64,000 nt of DNA from assembly GCA_030490835.1 (NCBI GenBank), contig CM059971.1, forward strand, positions 41,526,012 to 41,590,011, written 5' to 3'. The translations under genes and the position numbers were made by a program. Below the pieces are notes generated by a model, which saw only the letters and a program-made list of their open reading frames with translations, did no database searches and was not told the origin of the DNA. Every line of letters begins with the position of its first letter. The stretch's first letter is position 1. Positions 46,996-58,574 of this stretch are shown here, one piece after another. Source of the stretch: Annona cherimola. Taxonomy: Eukaryota; Streptophyta; Magnoliopsida; Magnoliales; Annonaceae.

Positions 46996-49361
46996 TGTGA
47001 AACCCCAATCTAGGACATGTGTACAAAACCTTAGGGTTGTAAACTCTAGGTAATGTATTAAAAAATATATAATCATGAATATGAAAACATGTGTATTAGA
47101 GGTTAAAGAAATGCAATTGTGGGATTAAACCACGTGAATAGTGTACAAAATAGTGATCGGGGATTAAGACACGTGATTAAGAGTTAATCACATGGATTAA
47201 CTTAATCACAAAAAGACAAAATAGAGATTTAATCACTACAGGATGAAATAGCAGTTCTTTTGGATATTTTAATTCAAATTTAGATTTTAGTGGAAAAATA
47301 GAAAAAAATTCATAAATTACAATTCGGGTGTCGGAATTCGATGAAAATTTTTAAGGACAGTTAAAAATTCATGATGAACATGACGAATGGGTTAAGATGT
47401 GATGAAAATCATAAATCAAAGGTCAAGATGAAGCGTCAAATAAAGATCGAAAAAGTGAATTAATTTTTCCATTAATGTGCATTTGACTTTTTATTAAAAT
47501 AAATAATAAAAAATAAAAAAAATTAAATGCAAATACAGCTGCAGTAGAGGGTGGTCGGGAGGTTTGACCAAAATCAACGGTCCATGATCATCATCATCAT
47601 CAACCAACGGCTAGGATTTATTTAGCCTAATTTATTAATTTTAAAATTTTAAAAATAAATAAAAACAAGGCTGCATAGGGTGGGCTGGAGCAGGCCTAGG
47701 GTGGTAGCTCTTGGCTCAAAGAAATTTTAAAAATTAAAAAGAAATACCAATTTATAATTAAATACCTCAAAGCTAGGGGGTAAATTCCAAATTCTTGAAA
47801 AATCCAACCCTATAAATAGGGCAGAAGGGAGAACGTCGAAGGCCATCAAATCCCAGCTCCACTTGAGCCATTCCAAGTTCCCAAACCATCCCACACATCC
47901 AAGGAAAGAAAGGAGTAAGTTAGAAAGAGAAAGTGTGAGAAAAAGAGGCGTATCTCCACTTCGGGTAAGTGATATCTATCCAAATTTTTTTTTGAATGTT
48001 AAGTAGGGTAAAATCATGCTTAGATAATGCCTAAATATGAGAAAATAAGTATAGATATAAGGCTTAATTGGAATTATTTTAAAATATAAAAAAATTAGAG
48101 CAAAGATAGAGCATTCGGGAAGATAGCATATGATATGTGTAAATAATGCTCCAAAATTGATAAATGATGATTTGGGATATATAATTATTATAAATATGAT
48201 GATGGAATGATGATATATTAATTTCATGATATTTGGAATTAAGGATTATCTTAAGTGAATTTATGTTGATTTTTAGTATACGGAGAAAGTGATTTATTTA
48301 GCCAAGTAAATGATGATAAATTCAAAATGTATGAAATTTCCCATGATATGTCATGGTATTTTTTATATTTGGAACCCATGAATACTAACCCACGTTGCTG
48401 TGAACAGTAACCTCGGGGGTGAACAGTAATTTGCTACAGTAATCTATTACAATAATCTGCTACAGTGATTTCTACAGTAATTATGAACAATGAATAGCGT
48501 ATTTTGGGAAAAAATTGAGATTTATTTTTATATATTTATGAGGATATATGAATGGAATTTTTAAAGGATTTATGGATAAAAATCCATCTAAGGAGGTAAT
48601 GACCAAGTATATTTATAGGATTAACCTCTATAGAAATGAGGTAATGGATGATTATAAAGCATGCATGGGAAGTCAACTAAGACATGAGATGATATAGGTA
48701 AAATATCATTTTTCCTTGTATAGGAAAAAGGGAAGGAAAAGGTGGAGGACACGGACTAAGGAGGTGAGCAAGTTCTATTTGAAATTGCTTTTCAAATATT
48801 GCAAATGATTGCAAATATGATTATGAAATGTGTTTAAGGATGGTCACTCCTATAATGTTTGAAATGATAAATGTTTGTTTGCTTCTCAAATGATTTTTAT
48901 GAAGTTTATGATTCATGTCATGCCGACATATGTATGTATGAACATGGTGCACAATGAAGAGGCTTTGGTGGAGGTAGTAAGTGGATTGGGGATCCCCCTT
49001 CACTATTGCCAAGTCGCAAGGGCTGTGTGCCGGTGGGGTCCTCCCAAGTGGGTAGAGGCAAAGGAAAGTCATGTGTAAATGAATGCATTGCATTTTTATG
49101 AAATGCATAAGTATGGAAAGGTTTACATGATGTTTTATCGAAACAATGTATCAAAAAGAGATGGTGCAAATAATTCTCTGCACGAGAATGACAAATCACC
49201 TGGTGTAAGAGGTATATAATGCCGGAAAAATCAAAAGTCATGCATGTAGGAGACCATGTAGGCTAATCAAGGTAAAGGACACAAGGTCCCCCTTGACGAG
49301 GCCAAGTCAGAGAGAGAGCCGACGTATTGGACCATCCTATGTGAGATGTTTCCTGGGCTAG
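46996..49361 (+). mobile_element. alpha-family LTR, truncated at the right
   Basis: Starts TGTGAAACCCCAATC after GATAG. TATA box at 47811-47818, donor GTAAGTGATATC near 47964, TGAACAGTAA-type motifs at 48375-48495, acceptor TTGTATAG ending 48723, micro-exon 48724-48763, donor GTGAGCAAG. It follows the other alpha copy up to CTATGTGAGATGTTTCC (about 49340) and then breaks off at 49361 into the WEB-like gene fragment, losing about 0.5 kb including the end. Confidence 0.85.
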
Positions 49362-49362
49362 T

Positions 49363-49764
49363 GATGAGGAGCTCCAAATGGTGAAACAAGAGCTGGTGAT
49401 GACATCTGAAGCCAAAAATGTTGCATTGCATCATGTAGATGATGCAATGAAAATTGCAGAGGTGAATGCTGAGAAGGTAGGGCGCCTGACAGCTGAAGTG
49501 GGTCATTTGAAGGCATTGCTTGATTCAAAATTGGAGATGAAGTCCAAAGAAGCTGCAGAGTTGTCTCAGAAATTGAATTCTGAGATTGATTCCCTTAAGA
49601 AGGAACTTGAGAGAGCAAGAGAAGTTGAAATGAAGTCTGCTGAGATGGAAGCAGTGATTGAAAGACTTCGGGTAGAGGTTCTCAATGCAAAGAGGGCTGC
49701 CATGGATGCAGGCTATTCTGTGAACGAAAAAAAAGGGGTTGAAATGCAGCCTGGTGCGCTGTAG
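49363..49764 (+). pseudogene. WEB-family coiled-coil protein fragment
   Basis: About 130 codons of continuous coiled coil (VKQELVMTSEAKNVAL, KLNSEIDSLKKELE) resembling the plastid-movement WEB/PMI2 family (chloroplast photorelocation). It starts abruptly at the LTR break, in frame but without a natural ATG, and ends after MQPGAL at a stop with unrelated sequence beyond. No intron is visible. It is the first of a row of plus-strand gene pieces and not a functional gene. Confidence 0.75.
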
Positions 49765-49844
49765 TTGAATGCACCCGGGATCGCCGAAATTATGGATGGG
49801 ACCTGCGGATTTCGCCCCTTTTACCGGCCTAAACCCTTAAACCC

Positions 49845-50600
49845 ATGGCTGCGTCTGCCTCCCTGCTCTCCTCCCCGCTGGCTGCCCCCTCCGGGCTACT
49901 ATCATCGGTGGAGGACCCGCAGGCACCTCCGCCGAGGAGGTCCTCGCCGCTGGCGGCATCCATACCCACCTCATCGAGCGCTACCCGGCCGGTGGAAAGC
50001 CCTGCGGCGGCGCAATCCCGCTCTGCATGCTTTCCGAGTTCTCTATTCCCCCGGAGATCGTCGACAGGAAGGTGACGAGCATGAAGATCGTCTCCCCCTC
50101 GAATCTCACCGTCGACTTCAGCCAGACGCTGCTGCCGCACGAGTACATCGCGATGCTCCGCCGTGAGATGCTGGACTCCTTCCTCCGGCAGCGTGCGACG
50201 GCCAGCGGTGCGGGGGTGATTGACGAGCTGTTCACGAATCTTGAGGTGCCGGCGACTGAGCGCGGGCCGTACGTTGTGCATTACATGAAGTCAGCCGGCG
50301 ACGGAAGGGCGGCGGGGATCCGGCGGTCGATGGAAGTGGATGTGGTGGTCGGGGCGGACGGCGCGAATAGCCGCGTCGCCAAGGCGATCGGGGCAGGGGA
50401 TTACAGCTACGCGATTGCATTCCAGGAGCAGATCCGTCTACCGGAGGATAAGATGGCATACTATGAAAATTTGGCAGAGATGTACGTGGGGAGCCACGTA
50501 TCGCCGAATTTCTACGGATGGGTTTTCCCTAAATGCGACCATGTGGCAGTAGGCACAGGGATGATCTGCTCCAAGGCGGATATCGCTGGAAGAACAGGAA
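49845..50600 (+). pseudogene. CHLP: geranylgeranyl diphosphate reductase (CHLP) fragment
   Basis: The enzyme reduces geranylgeranyl to phytyl chains for chlorophyll and tocopherol in plastids. A Met-Ala-Ser-rich start at 49845 looks like the transit peptide; it runs out of frame into the FAD-binding motif GGGPAG at about 49908, so a deletion has joined them. The main frame then continues through KPCGGAIPLCMLSEF, EYIAMLRREMLDSFLR, VVGADGANSRVAKAIGAGDY and GWVFPKCDHVAVGTG to about 50590, where it changes to NPH3-like sequence. The C-terminal third is missing. GC-rich third positions contrast with the AT-rich surroundings. Confidence 0.92.
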
Positions 50601-50609
50601 AGGCTTTGC

Positions 50610-50795
50610 GAAGTGATGGATTGCCACAAGCTCACCTTAGAGGCCTGCACTCACGCAGCCCAGAACGAGCGACTCCCTTTCCGCGCCGTCGTCCAGGTCC
50701 TCTTCCTCGAGCAGCTCCAGCTCCGCCACGCGATTGCTGGCTCCATCCTCGCCACTGATGCCACCGGGGCCACACCGGATGCCGCTGCCCCCTGA
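50610..50795 (+). pseudogene. NPH3-domain protein fragment
   Basis: About 60 codons: [20 protein letters not shown], then [18 protein letters not shown], characteristic of the NPH3 domain in BTB-NPH3 phototropism/auxin adaptor proteins. It is joined directly to the CHLP piece (frame change near 50600) and ends in a stop after TPDAAAP. The BTB domain and the rest are absent. Confidence 0.88.
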
Positions 50796-50818
50796 TTCCA
50801 TGACTGGTCGGTCCTCCA

Positions 50819-51110
50819 ATGCTGAGGAGGGAAACGATGGAGGCGACACGGCAGTTCGATGAGGAGAACGTGCTCAGCCGGGGCCGCCACGGGGTCGTCT
50901 TCAAGGCCTGCTTCCCCTACGGGACGGTCAGCTCCATCCACCGCCTTCCAGACAATGGCAGCCGGGTCGTCGACGAGGCAGCTTTCCGGAGGGAAACAGA
51001 GGCGCTAGGGATGGTGGAGCACCGGAACCTCACCGTCCTTCGCGGCTACTACGCCGGCCCCCCGCCGGACGTCCGCCTCTTCGTCTACGACTACATGCCC
51101 AACGGCAGCC
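50819..51110 (+). pseudogene. LRR receptor-like kinase fragment (kinase N-lobe)
   Basis: Starts MLRRETMEATRQFDEENVLS, then the glycine loop region SRGRHGVVFKACF, an altered beta-3 strand (VSSIHRLP, where family members have a variant Lys position), EHRNLTVLRGYYAGPPPD and VYDYMPNGS, where homology stops. This matches the kinase N-lobe of LRR receptor kinases. No C-lobe, no membrane segment. It follows the NPH3 piece by 23 bp. Confidence 0.88.
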
Positions 51111-51411
51111 ACCGCAACCCGTGCAAGCTTCATCTGGGTTGAAGCTTTATATCGATTCTGCACAAGGCATTCAAGAAGCTGTAGCAGCTGCTCTGCAGCA
51201 GCAGAAGACCATGGAATGAAAAGGAAGAAAGGATGGATTCGCCATCAAATGATGAATCCCCATCTCGTCTGCAACGCATCTGCCAGCCTCTCCTTCCATG
51301 CAACAACATCAGCAGCCGCAGCAGAAGCTCGCATCTGACTCTTCCAGGCGGAAACCGACGCCCTGAGCTGCTGGCAAGTCCCGGCCTTTTCCCTCAGTCG
51401 ATCCAAACGAG
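51111..51411. other. unassigned part of the fragment block
   Basis: A plus-strand frame reads SSGLKLYIDSAQGIQEAV and [10 protein letters not shown] to a stop at about 51218, then a Ser/Arg-rich frame from 51233. I recognise neither. It probably contains one or two more captured pieces. Confidence 0.3.
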
Positions 51412-51414
51412 GCA

Positions 51415-51950
51415 ATGCTGGACTACGAATGGGGAAATGCGACTCAGATCATACTCCCCGGGGAGGAGCCGATGTCGGATTTCGACCAAACGCGTCAGAT
51501 CATCGACTCCTACAGCCAAACTCTCGTGGGGAATCCCGTCCAACTCCCCGCGCTGCCAGGCGGAGGGCTGCAGCGCCGATCTGACGCACGCCAAGCACTA
51601 CCACCGGCGTCACAAGAGCAGCAGGTTTCATCTACTGTCAGAGTTCGATCAAGGCAAATGCTGCTGCAGAAAGAGATTGGCTGATCACAACCATCGGAGG
51701 AGGAAATCCCAGCCGCAGCCCCAGCCGCAGCATCCACCACCTCAGTCAGAAAACGCTTCAACTTCACTGGCGCGAGTCGAAACTTCGTCGAAATCGTCTC
51801 TGGAATCGGGCACGTCGTCTTCGTCATTTGCATCAATCGGCTTGTCGCCGCCTCCACAGCTGGCGTTCGAATGCTTTCGGCCGACGGCAATTGGAGCTTC
51901 GTCTTCTTCGCCAGGCTTACTGTTCTCTCCGAGGGGGACTTTCCGTCCGT
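51415..51950 (+). pseudogene. SBP-box (SPL) transcription factor fragment with gutted SBP domain
   Basis: SPL proteins bind GTAC-core DNA through two zinc sites. An SPL-like N-terminus [20 protein letters not shown] begins at 51415 in one frame. A frameshift near 51540 leads into [21 protein letters not shown], followed directly by [19 protein letters not shown] and the nuclear-localisation stretch [11 protein letters not shown]. About 25 residues between the zinc sites are deleted, at a position where SPL genes often have an exon boundary. A Gln/Pro- and Ser-rich tail follows. Confidence 0.88.
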
Positions 51951-52207
51951 ACGAGCACCAGGATGAAGAGGTTGTAAATTTTCAAGGGAAGGATATTATT
52001 CCAGATGAATCAAGTGCTGTTGAGGAACTTCCAAAGGATGAGGTATAACCGCTGAATCCTGCAGAGCTCCCAACACAGGACCATCCTAAACTACAACGAG
52101 CTGAAGCAGAGGAACAGAATGATCATCTTGCGAAAACTGAGCAACAGTACATTCCTCGAAGGTCATACCAGAACCAGCTCTGGGGAGAGGAATTTTCCGC
52201 GGAGATG
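51951..52207 (+). other. tail of the left fragment block, unassigned
   Basis: The SPL frame passes into an acidic stretch ([17 protein letters not shown]) and a TAA at 52046-52048. The same frame resumes to QQYIPRRSYQNQLW. This resembles the C-terminal part of an RGG-type RNA-binding protein but I cannot name it. A purine-rich GGGGAGAGGAA lies at 52183-52193, about 15 bp before the LTR start. Confidence 0.3.
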
Positions 52208-52601
52208 TGTTTCGCGTGAATGCAGTTCCGCGGGAAAGCGGTTCCGCGTGAATGCGGTCCCGCGGAAGCTTGCATCTACAGTCGCGGAACTTGCACCAAG
52301 ACCCGGCAGAGTCCTATAAATACCCATTCAGCTTCTCATTTGAGAACGACAACGAAGACGGGAAAGGGAGCTCTCCCGCGCTCAAAGAAGAGAGAATGTG
52401 AGTTCTCCAGATTTTTTTTTTCTTTTAGGTAAAAAAAAAGAGTTTCTTTCTTATATATATATATATATCTACATATACATATATATTATTTTCAAAAACT
52501 ACTTTTCCCAACGTGGATACTCCCCGATTGACGGGTTAAATTGACACACGGGTTAAGTATTTTTCTCCTTTAAAAATAAAATAAAAATATATATGTGTAT
52601 A
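52208..52601 (+). mobile_element. truncated plus-strand Tat LTR (LTR3)
   Basis: Starts TGTTTCGCGTGAATGC, with TTCCGCG repeats, TATA box at 52315-52322, a CTCTCCCGCGCTCAAAGAAG region and one GC-core repeat, all matching the other LTRs in opposite orientation. It stops inside the AT microsatellite at 52601, where the minus-strand copy begins exactly with its terminal TG. The remainder is not in the window. Confidence 0.88.
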
Positions 52602-52989
52602 TGTTTCGGCCTCGTTTGTGAGAAAAATGTTAATAATTCCGATAGTTCATTATTCAAGTTTCATTTCAATTCTTGGTTGAGTGTAATATTATTTTCCCGC
52701 GGTTTTGAGAATAAATGCTTAATTAATTTCCCAGCAAAATTTTAAAGCATCCAATTCTTTAACCGAGTCCGAAAAGTATATCACAGAAATATTTTGCATT
52801 GTGTTCCACATTCTGATTTTACATCTCTAACGAGAAAACCCTTGATTAAAAGAGCTGAATACAATGGTCCATAAAAAAATGCTTAATAATAATGAAGTGC
52901 GTAGAAGATCCTTCTACGTCTTTACAAGTGCACGAAAAATCGTGTCTGACAAAAATATAAAGATAAATGAGTACACTTCGCCCCGCGCC

Positions 52990-53143
52990 GTGACTCGAAT
53001 AGGAGGTATATGACGCCACGCGCCATAACTTGAATATGAAGTACATGACGCCACGCGCCATGACTTGAATATGAAGTACATGACGCCACGCGCCATAATT
53101 TGAATATGAGGTACATGACGCCACGCGCCATGACATAAATATG
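52990..53143. repeat. 35-bp tandem repeat in LTR2
   Basis: About four copies of the unit also found at 3225-3430 (GACGCCACGCGCCAT). Confidence 0.85.
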
Positions 53144-53399
53144 AGTTTACGCTTAGCCCGTCGACCAGCGATGACTCGGTTTGGGAACTAGTGAGGGGCC
53201 CGTCGGCTACACTAGTGACCCTACACAGCAAACTAAGTGCGCTCTTAGCTTCTGGATTTACACAGCAGACCAGCGTGTCCCGCTTTCAGCTTCTGTATTT
53301 GTACAAGAAACCAGCGTCTCCCGCTTTCAGCCTCTGGATTTAACAATTGGGTGGTTTTACCAAGAAATGGATTTAACCGGGTTTAAAAGTATTTTTAGG

Positions 53400-54240
53400 T
53401 CAACTTTAACCATTAAAAAGGGTTTGAGCCCAACTGGGCTTGTTGGGGGATTTTTGAGCCATCTTGGGCTTTTTGGAGATTTTTTGAGCTATCTCAAGCT
53501 TTTTGAAGATTTTAGAGCTATCTCGGGCTTTTTTGAGGGTTTTTAGCCATCTTGGGCTTTTTGGAGATTTTTGGGCCAGCTTGGGCTTTTTGGAAAATCG
53601 TGAGCCGGCATGGGCTTTTTAGAGAGTTTTTAGCCATCTTGGGCTTTTTGGAGATTTTTGGGCCAGCTTGGGCTTTTTGGAAAATTTTGAGCCAGCTTGG
53701 GCTTTTTAGAGAGTTTTTGGGCCAACTTGGGCTTTTTTGGAAAATTTTGAGCCAGCTTGGGCTTTTTAGAGAGTTTTTAGCCATCTTGGGCTTTTTGGAG
53801 ATTTTTGGGCCAGCTTGGGCTTTTTGGAAAATTTTGAGTCAGCTTGGGCTTTTTAGAGAGTTTTTAGCCATCTTGGGCTTTTTGGAGATTTTTGGGCCAG
53901 CTTGGGCTTTTTGGAAAATCTTGAGCCGGCATGGGCTTTTTAGAGAGTTTTTAGCCATCTTGGGCTTTTTGGAGATTTTTGGTCCAGCTTGGGCTTTTTG
54001 GAAAATTTTGAGCCAGCTTGGGCTTTTTAGAGAGTTTTTGGGCCAACTTGGGCTTTTTTTTTGGAAAATTTTGAGCCAGCTTAGGCTTTTTGGAGATTTT
54101 TGGGCCGGCTTGGGCTTTTTAGAGAGTTTTTAGCCATCTTGGGCTTTTTGGAAAATTTTGAGCCAGCTTGGGCTTTTTGGAAAATTTTGGGCCAACTTGG
54201 GCTTTTTGGAAGGTTTTGGCTCGGATTGAGCGAAGAAGTC
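53400..54240. repeat. 29-bp tandem array with 87-bp higher-order unit
   Basis: Three 29-bp types (containing GGAGATTTTTGGGCC, GGAAAATTTTGAGCC and AGAGAGTTTTTAGCC after TTGGGCTTTTT) alternate as an 87-bp block. 87 is divisible by three, so one frame stays open for 193 codons; it is not a gene. Confidence 0.92.
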
Positions 54241-55085
54241 GTCATCATCATTTTTTTTCAATATATATATATATATGTATATATATATTTATATAATCTT
54301 AGAAGTCAAAATCTTAATTTTTGGATGCCTTTGAATATATATGTATATTCTGATATATTTTTATAGAAAATACATATATATTTATTTTTATTTTCAAAAG
54401 AGGGAAAATATACTTAACCCGTGTGTCAATTCAACCCGCCAGTCGGGGAGTATCCACGTTGGGAAAAGTAGTTTTCGAAAATATATATGTATATATTTTT
54501 ATATATAAATAATATAGATATATATATTTTTATAGGAGAAAATATACTTAACCCGTGTGTCAATTCAACCCGCCAGTCGGGGAGTATCCACGTTGGGAAA
54601 AGTAGTTTTTGAAAATAATATATATGTATATATACATTTATATATAAATAATATACATATATATATTTTTATAGGAGAAAATATACTTAACCCGTGTGTC
54701 AATTCAACCCGCCAGTCGGGGAGTATCCACGTTGGGAAAAGTAGTTTTTGAAAATAATATATATGTATATATATATTTATATATAAATAATATACATATA
54801 TATATTTTTATAGGAGAAAATATACTTAACCCGTGTGTCAATTCAACCCGCCAGTCGGGGAGTATCCACGTTGGGAAAAGTAGTTTTTGAAAATAATATA
54901 TATGTATATATATATTTATATATAAATAATATACATATATATATTTTTATAGGAGAAAATATAATTAACCCGTGTGTCAATTCAACCCGCCAGTCGGGGA
55001 GTATCCACGTTGGGAAAAGTAGTTTTTGAAAATAATATATATATGTATATATATATATTTATATATAATATATATATATATATTA
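54241..55085. repeat. 139-bp tandem repeat, five copies, with AT flanks
   Basis: Cores with ACCCGTGTGTCAATTC and CGGGGAGTATCCACGTTGGG recur at a strict 139-bp spacing from 54411 to about 55035, separated by TATATG runs. A single leftover 51-bp unit (AAATCTTAATTTTTGG) is at about 54305-54325. Confidence 0.93.
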
Positions 55086-55249
55086 AAGAAACTCAAAAAT
55101 ATATATCGGAAAACTCACGTTCTTCTTTGAGCACGGGAGAGCTGTCTTCGTTCTCGGCTCGAAGTTCTCTCCCGTTCTCCATTGTTGTTGTTTCTGTGTC
55201 CAAATGAGTAGCCGAGGGGCTATATTTATAGGCTTTTGGCCAAGCTTGG

Positions 55250-55621
55250 TGCGAGTTCCGCGGCTACTGCCGTTCCCGCGGAACCACCTCTGCGCGGAAC
55301 TCACTTTCCCCGCGGAACCACCTCTGCGCGGAACTCACTTTCCCCGCGGAACCAGCACATTCTGTCACGCGGAACCGGCACATTCTATCACGCGGAACCT
55401 CCTCTCCGCGGAACTGCATGCAGAACCGCTTTCCCGCGGAACCGCTTTCCGCGCGGAACCTCGTTGCTCTTTTCTTCCGCGGAACCTCCTTGCTCTTTTC
55501 CGCCACGGAACTTCGTCGCCGCGGAACCAGATTCACGCGGAACTTTTTTCCTGCGAAACTGCGCCGGAAACGCTTTTCCCCGCGGAACTTCGTTGCCGCG
55601 GAACCGCCTTCACGCGGAACA
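55250..55621. repeat. CCGCGGAAC-rich U3 repeats
   Basis: More than fifteen dispersed GCGGAAC motifs, many as CCGCGGAACC, fill the U3 upstream of the TATA box. On the sense strand they read GGTTCCGCGG, close to the LTR start TGTTCCGCG. Fewer copies are in LTR1 (7620-7736) and LTR3 (52208-52285). Confidence 0.9.
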
Positions 55622-55759
55622 CATTGGCATGCTGCACACAGCTTCGGAGCGCGTTCTTATGCGACAAAGCTGGAATGTAGCGGCCGCCACCCGTCAGCAG
55701 CTTAAGTATTGGAGAGCGAGTCCTGCTGCTAGCGTGCGCACCAGCTCCCCTTGCACCAC
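55622..55759. other. unassigned start of the right fragment block
   Basis: GC-rich sequence between the LTR edge and the alternative-oxidase piece. No protein family recognised on either strand and no clear polypurine tract. Confidence 0.3.
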
Positions 55760-56536
<777 letters not shown>

Positions 56537-56559
56537 CTACGCCTCATCGTCGATCCTCA

Positions 56560-57475
56560 GGGGTTTTAGCCCGAGATACTTCTTCCTGAACTCCGCCATC
56601 AACTCCGTCACCGAGGCGTGCGAGCCGGCCATCCACAGGCTTCAAGAAGCGGTAGAGTTCCTGAGCCGCACCAAAGCCACGGGTCAGTTTCGAACCCTCC
56701 GCCTGAAAGAGGCGTTGCTCACGCTCAAGGCTCTGTACGAGGTGGAAGTGGATGCAATGCGGTACGAGGGGACTCTTGACGAGGCGCTGCTGAAACTGCA
56801 AGACGAGTTCGAGGCTCTGTTGCTGCAGCTGAAGCATAACAAAATTGCAGAATTTCCGGACGAAAAAGATGCTCGGGACGATGAAGAAAAAGGCGACGGT
56901 GCTGCTCTTGGGTCTGATTTGGAAGTGGAAATCCTGAGGAGAGTTTCAGAGACGCTGGCGAAGAACGACTGTTTCGACATCGATGGAATATGAATTTTGA
57001 CTGCAGTCGAGGTATCGAAGGGCTGCCAAGGCATTGATGCGGCTAAACCCAGAATACCTGAAGACCTACGCCCCCGAAGAGATTGACGAGATGGAGTGGG
57101 AGAGCTTGGAGATGACAATAACGCTCTGGATTCAGCACTTCGAGCTGGCCGCCAAGACCGTCATTGTGTCGGAGAAGAAGCTCTGCCTCCAGGTTCTGTC
57201 GGGGATCATGGACGGCTTGATTTGGCCAGAATGCTTCGTGAAGATCGCCGACAAGATCATGGCGGTCTTCTTCCGCTTCGGCAAGGGCGTGGCGCGCAGC
57301 GTCAAGGAGCTGCAGAAGTTGTTCAAACTGCTGGACATGTTCGACTCGCTGGGGAAGCTCAAGGCCCGATTCTGCGACATCTTCCAAGGAGAACCGAGCG
57401 CAGACATCTGCACGAGGTACCGAGAACTAGAGAAACTCCTCATCCACGCCTCTTGCAGAGTGTTTCTGGGCTTCA
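56560..57475 (+). pseudogene. EXO70: EXO70 exocyst subunit fragment
   Basis: EXO70 tethers secretory vesicles to the plasma membrane. The plus strand reads an N-terminal helical part (AIHRLQEAVEFLSRTKATGQ, LDEALLKLQDEFEALL) to a stop at about 56993. After a damaged junction (56980-57010) a second frame reads YRRAAKALMRLNPEYLKTY, LWIQHFELAAKTV, WPECFVKIADKIMAVFFRFG and FKLLDMFDSLGKL to about 57470. Best resemblance is to the EXO70A-like group. The C-terminal domain is absent. It is opposite in orientation to its neighbours and to the surrounding element. Confidence 0.92.
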
Positions 57476-57516
57476 TGTCCTGGTGTATGAGGTGGGGCGC
57501 GAAGCCGTGGTGTAGG
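57462..57516 (-). pseudogene. possible protein-kinase catalytic-loop piece
   Basis: Eighteen residues, LHHGFAPHLIHQDMKPRNTL, look like the receptor-kinase catalytic loop with HRD changed to HQD. It overlaps the last EXO70 codons on the other strand, so it may be chance; no further kinase sequence follows. Confidence 0.3.
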
Positions 57517-58574
57517 CGATCGAACCAGGGATCGCGAAGACAGGGAGAGCGACGGCACTGATGTGCTCGTACGAGAGGACGAAGAGGCCGAAGGAGACAA
57601 GCCACTGCATGAGTTTCTAGAGGGTGATCCGCCGGCTGCCGGCTGCAGTTTGGCTCAGACCGGAGAAGCCGTCGCTGCTGCCGACCCGTCGTCATCGCTG
57701 CCGGCGCCGCCACCTCCTCTGCCTCCGTCACGGTCGTCCCTCTCGAGCAACAGCAGGTTCCAGTGCTATATACATCTCAGTCTACCTCAACTGCTGTTCT
57801 TCGATGGCGAGACCTTCCGGTTGGGACGGTTGCATCGGGCTGTGAAGTGGTTGAGGCATGTCCGGCTGCGCGGGGAGTCTGCTTCTGCAGCGGCAGCTTC
57901 TGCATCCGGGCCAGTTGTAGAGTCTCGATCGCCTCCACTTGGAAAACCCAAACCTCAGCCAAATCTACTGATCCTTGGATTTAAGCACGAATGCGCCTGA
58001 AGAATGATTTGCCCAGTGGTTGCGCCGGACATGCCGCTTCTCTAGTAAATGCTCTGCTGCTTCTCCATTTTCGTTTTGCAACCTGAGGAACTCCGCTGTT
58101 TCCTTTGATCTTCCACTCCTGTCTCGGTTGCTGAAGGTCTCCCCGTTATTACCGCAGGAGCTGCAGCTGCCACCTGACCGATGAACATATCATGCTGCCA
58201 CGCGGAATCCGGTGCTTGAATGGGTTTCCCGATGGAATCTGGCGCAGAACGATTTGCGGAGTGATTGGCTGTGCGACGTGCGAGCCCCGGACCGGGTCCT
58301 CTCCCTCTGCTCCTAGATCCTGCAGATTTGTTGTTCCTGATGAGATCGAAACTGAGCCTTGGAGATCAGCTCATTTTGAAGCTCTTAGCTTGAACGGGTG
58401 GCAAGTAATCCTTTCCCGTCAACAAGCTCGCTCTTCGTCCAAACTGCACTTCTTTCCTTGCTGCTGTAGCTTTAGTTTGATTTTTTTTTTTTTTTACATC
58501 ATCAAAAAGAGCGGAGTTGATGGGTTTCTGGAGTTGTTGTTGCCAGCTCTTTGCTGTTCTGACTTTAGGCACAG
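57517..58574. other. unassigned GC-rich stretch of the right fragment block
   Basis: Several open frames on both strands (for example plus 57563-58000 and 58192-58480), rich in Ser, Ala and Arg, with no family that I recognise. It ends in a T run at 58481-58494. It likely includes further captured pieces. Confidence 0.35.

Larger units (their letters stand above)
52602..55621 (-). mobile_element. 3.0-kb Tat LTR (LTR2), probable 3' LTR of the 60-64-kb element
   Basis: The minus strand starts TGTTCCGCGTGAAGG (55621) and ends CGAAACA (52602), colinear with LTR1. TATA at 55221-55230 (minus). It lies downstream of the minus-strand pol at 60350-64000. The outer flank on the left is GTATA and the inner flank CATTG, so it is not a solo LTR with visible duplication. 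No tRNA-Trp site adjoins it, as expected for a 3' LTR; a clear polypurine tract is also not seen at 55622. Confidence 0.83.

Noticed and set aside
49363..52048. Functional chlorophyll-pathway, kinase or SPL genes
   Set aside because: Every piece is truncated, directly joined to an unrelated piece, frame-shifted or internally deleted; none has a complete domain set.
53552..54133. 193-codon frame rich in Leu, Phe and Trp, resembling a membrane protein
   Set aside because: It is an 87-bp higher-order tandem repeat read in frame; the same array is degenerate in the other LTR.
57563..58000. 145-codon plus-strand frame as a possible novel gene
   Set aside because: GC-rich sequence open in several frames on both strands within a fragment mosaic; no recognisable domain, so no gene call.
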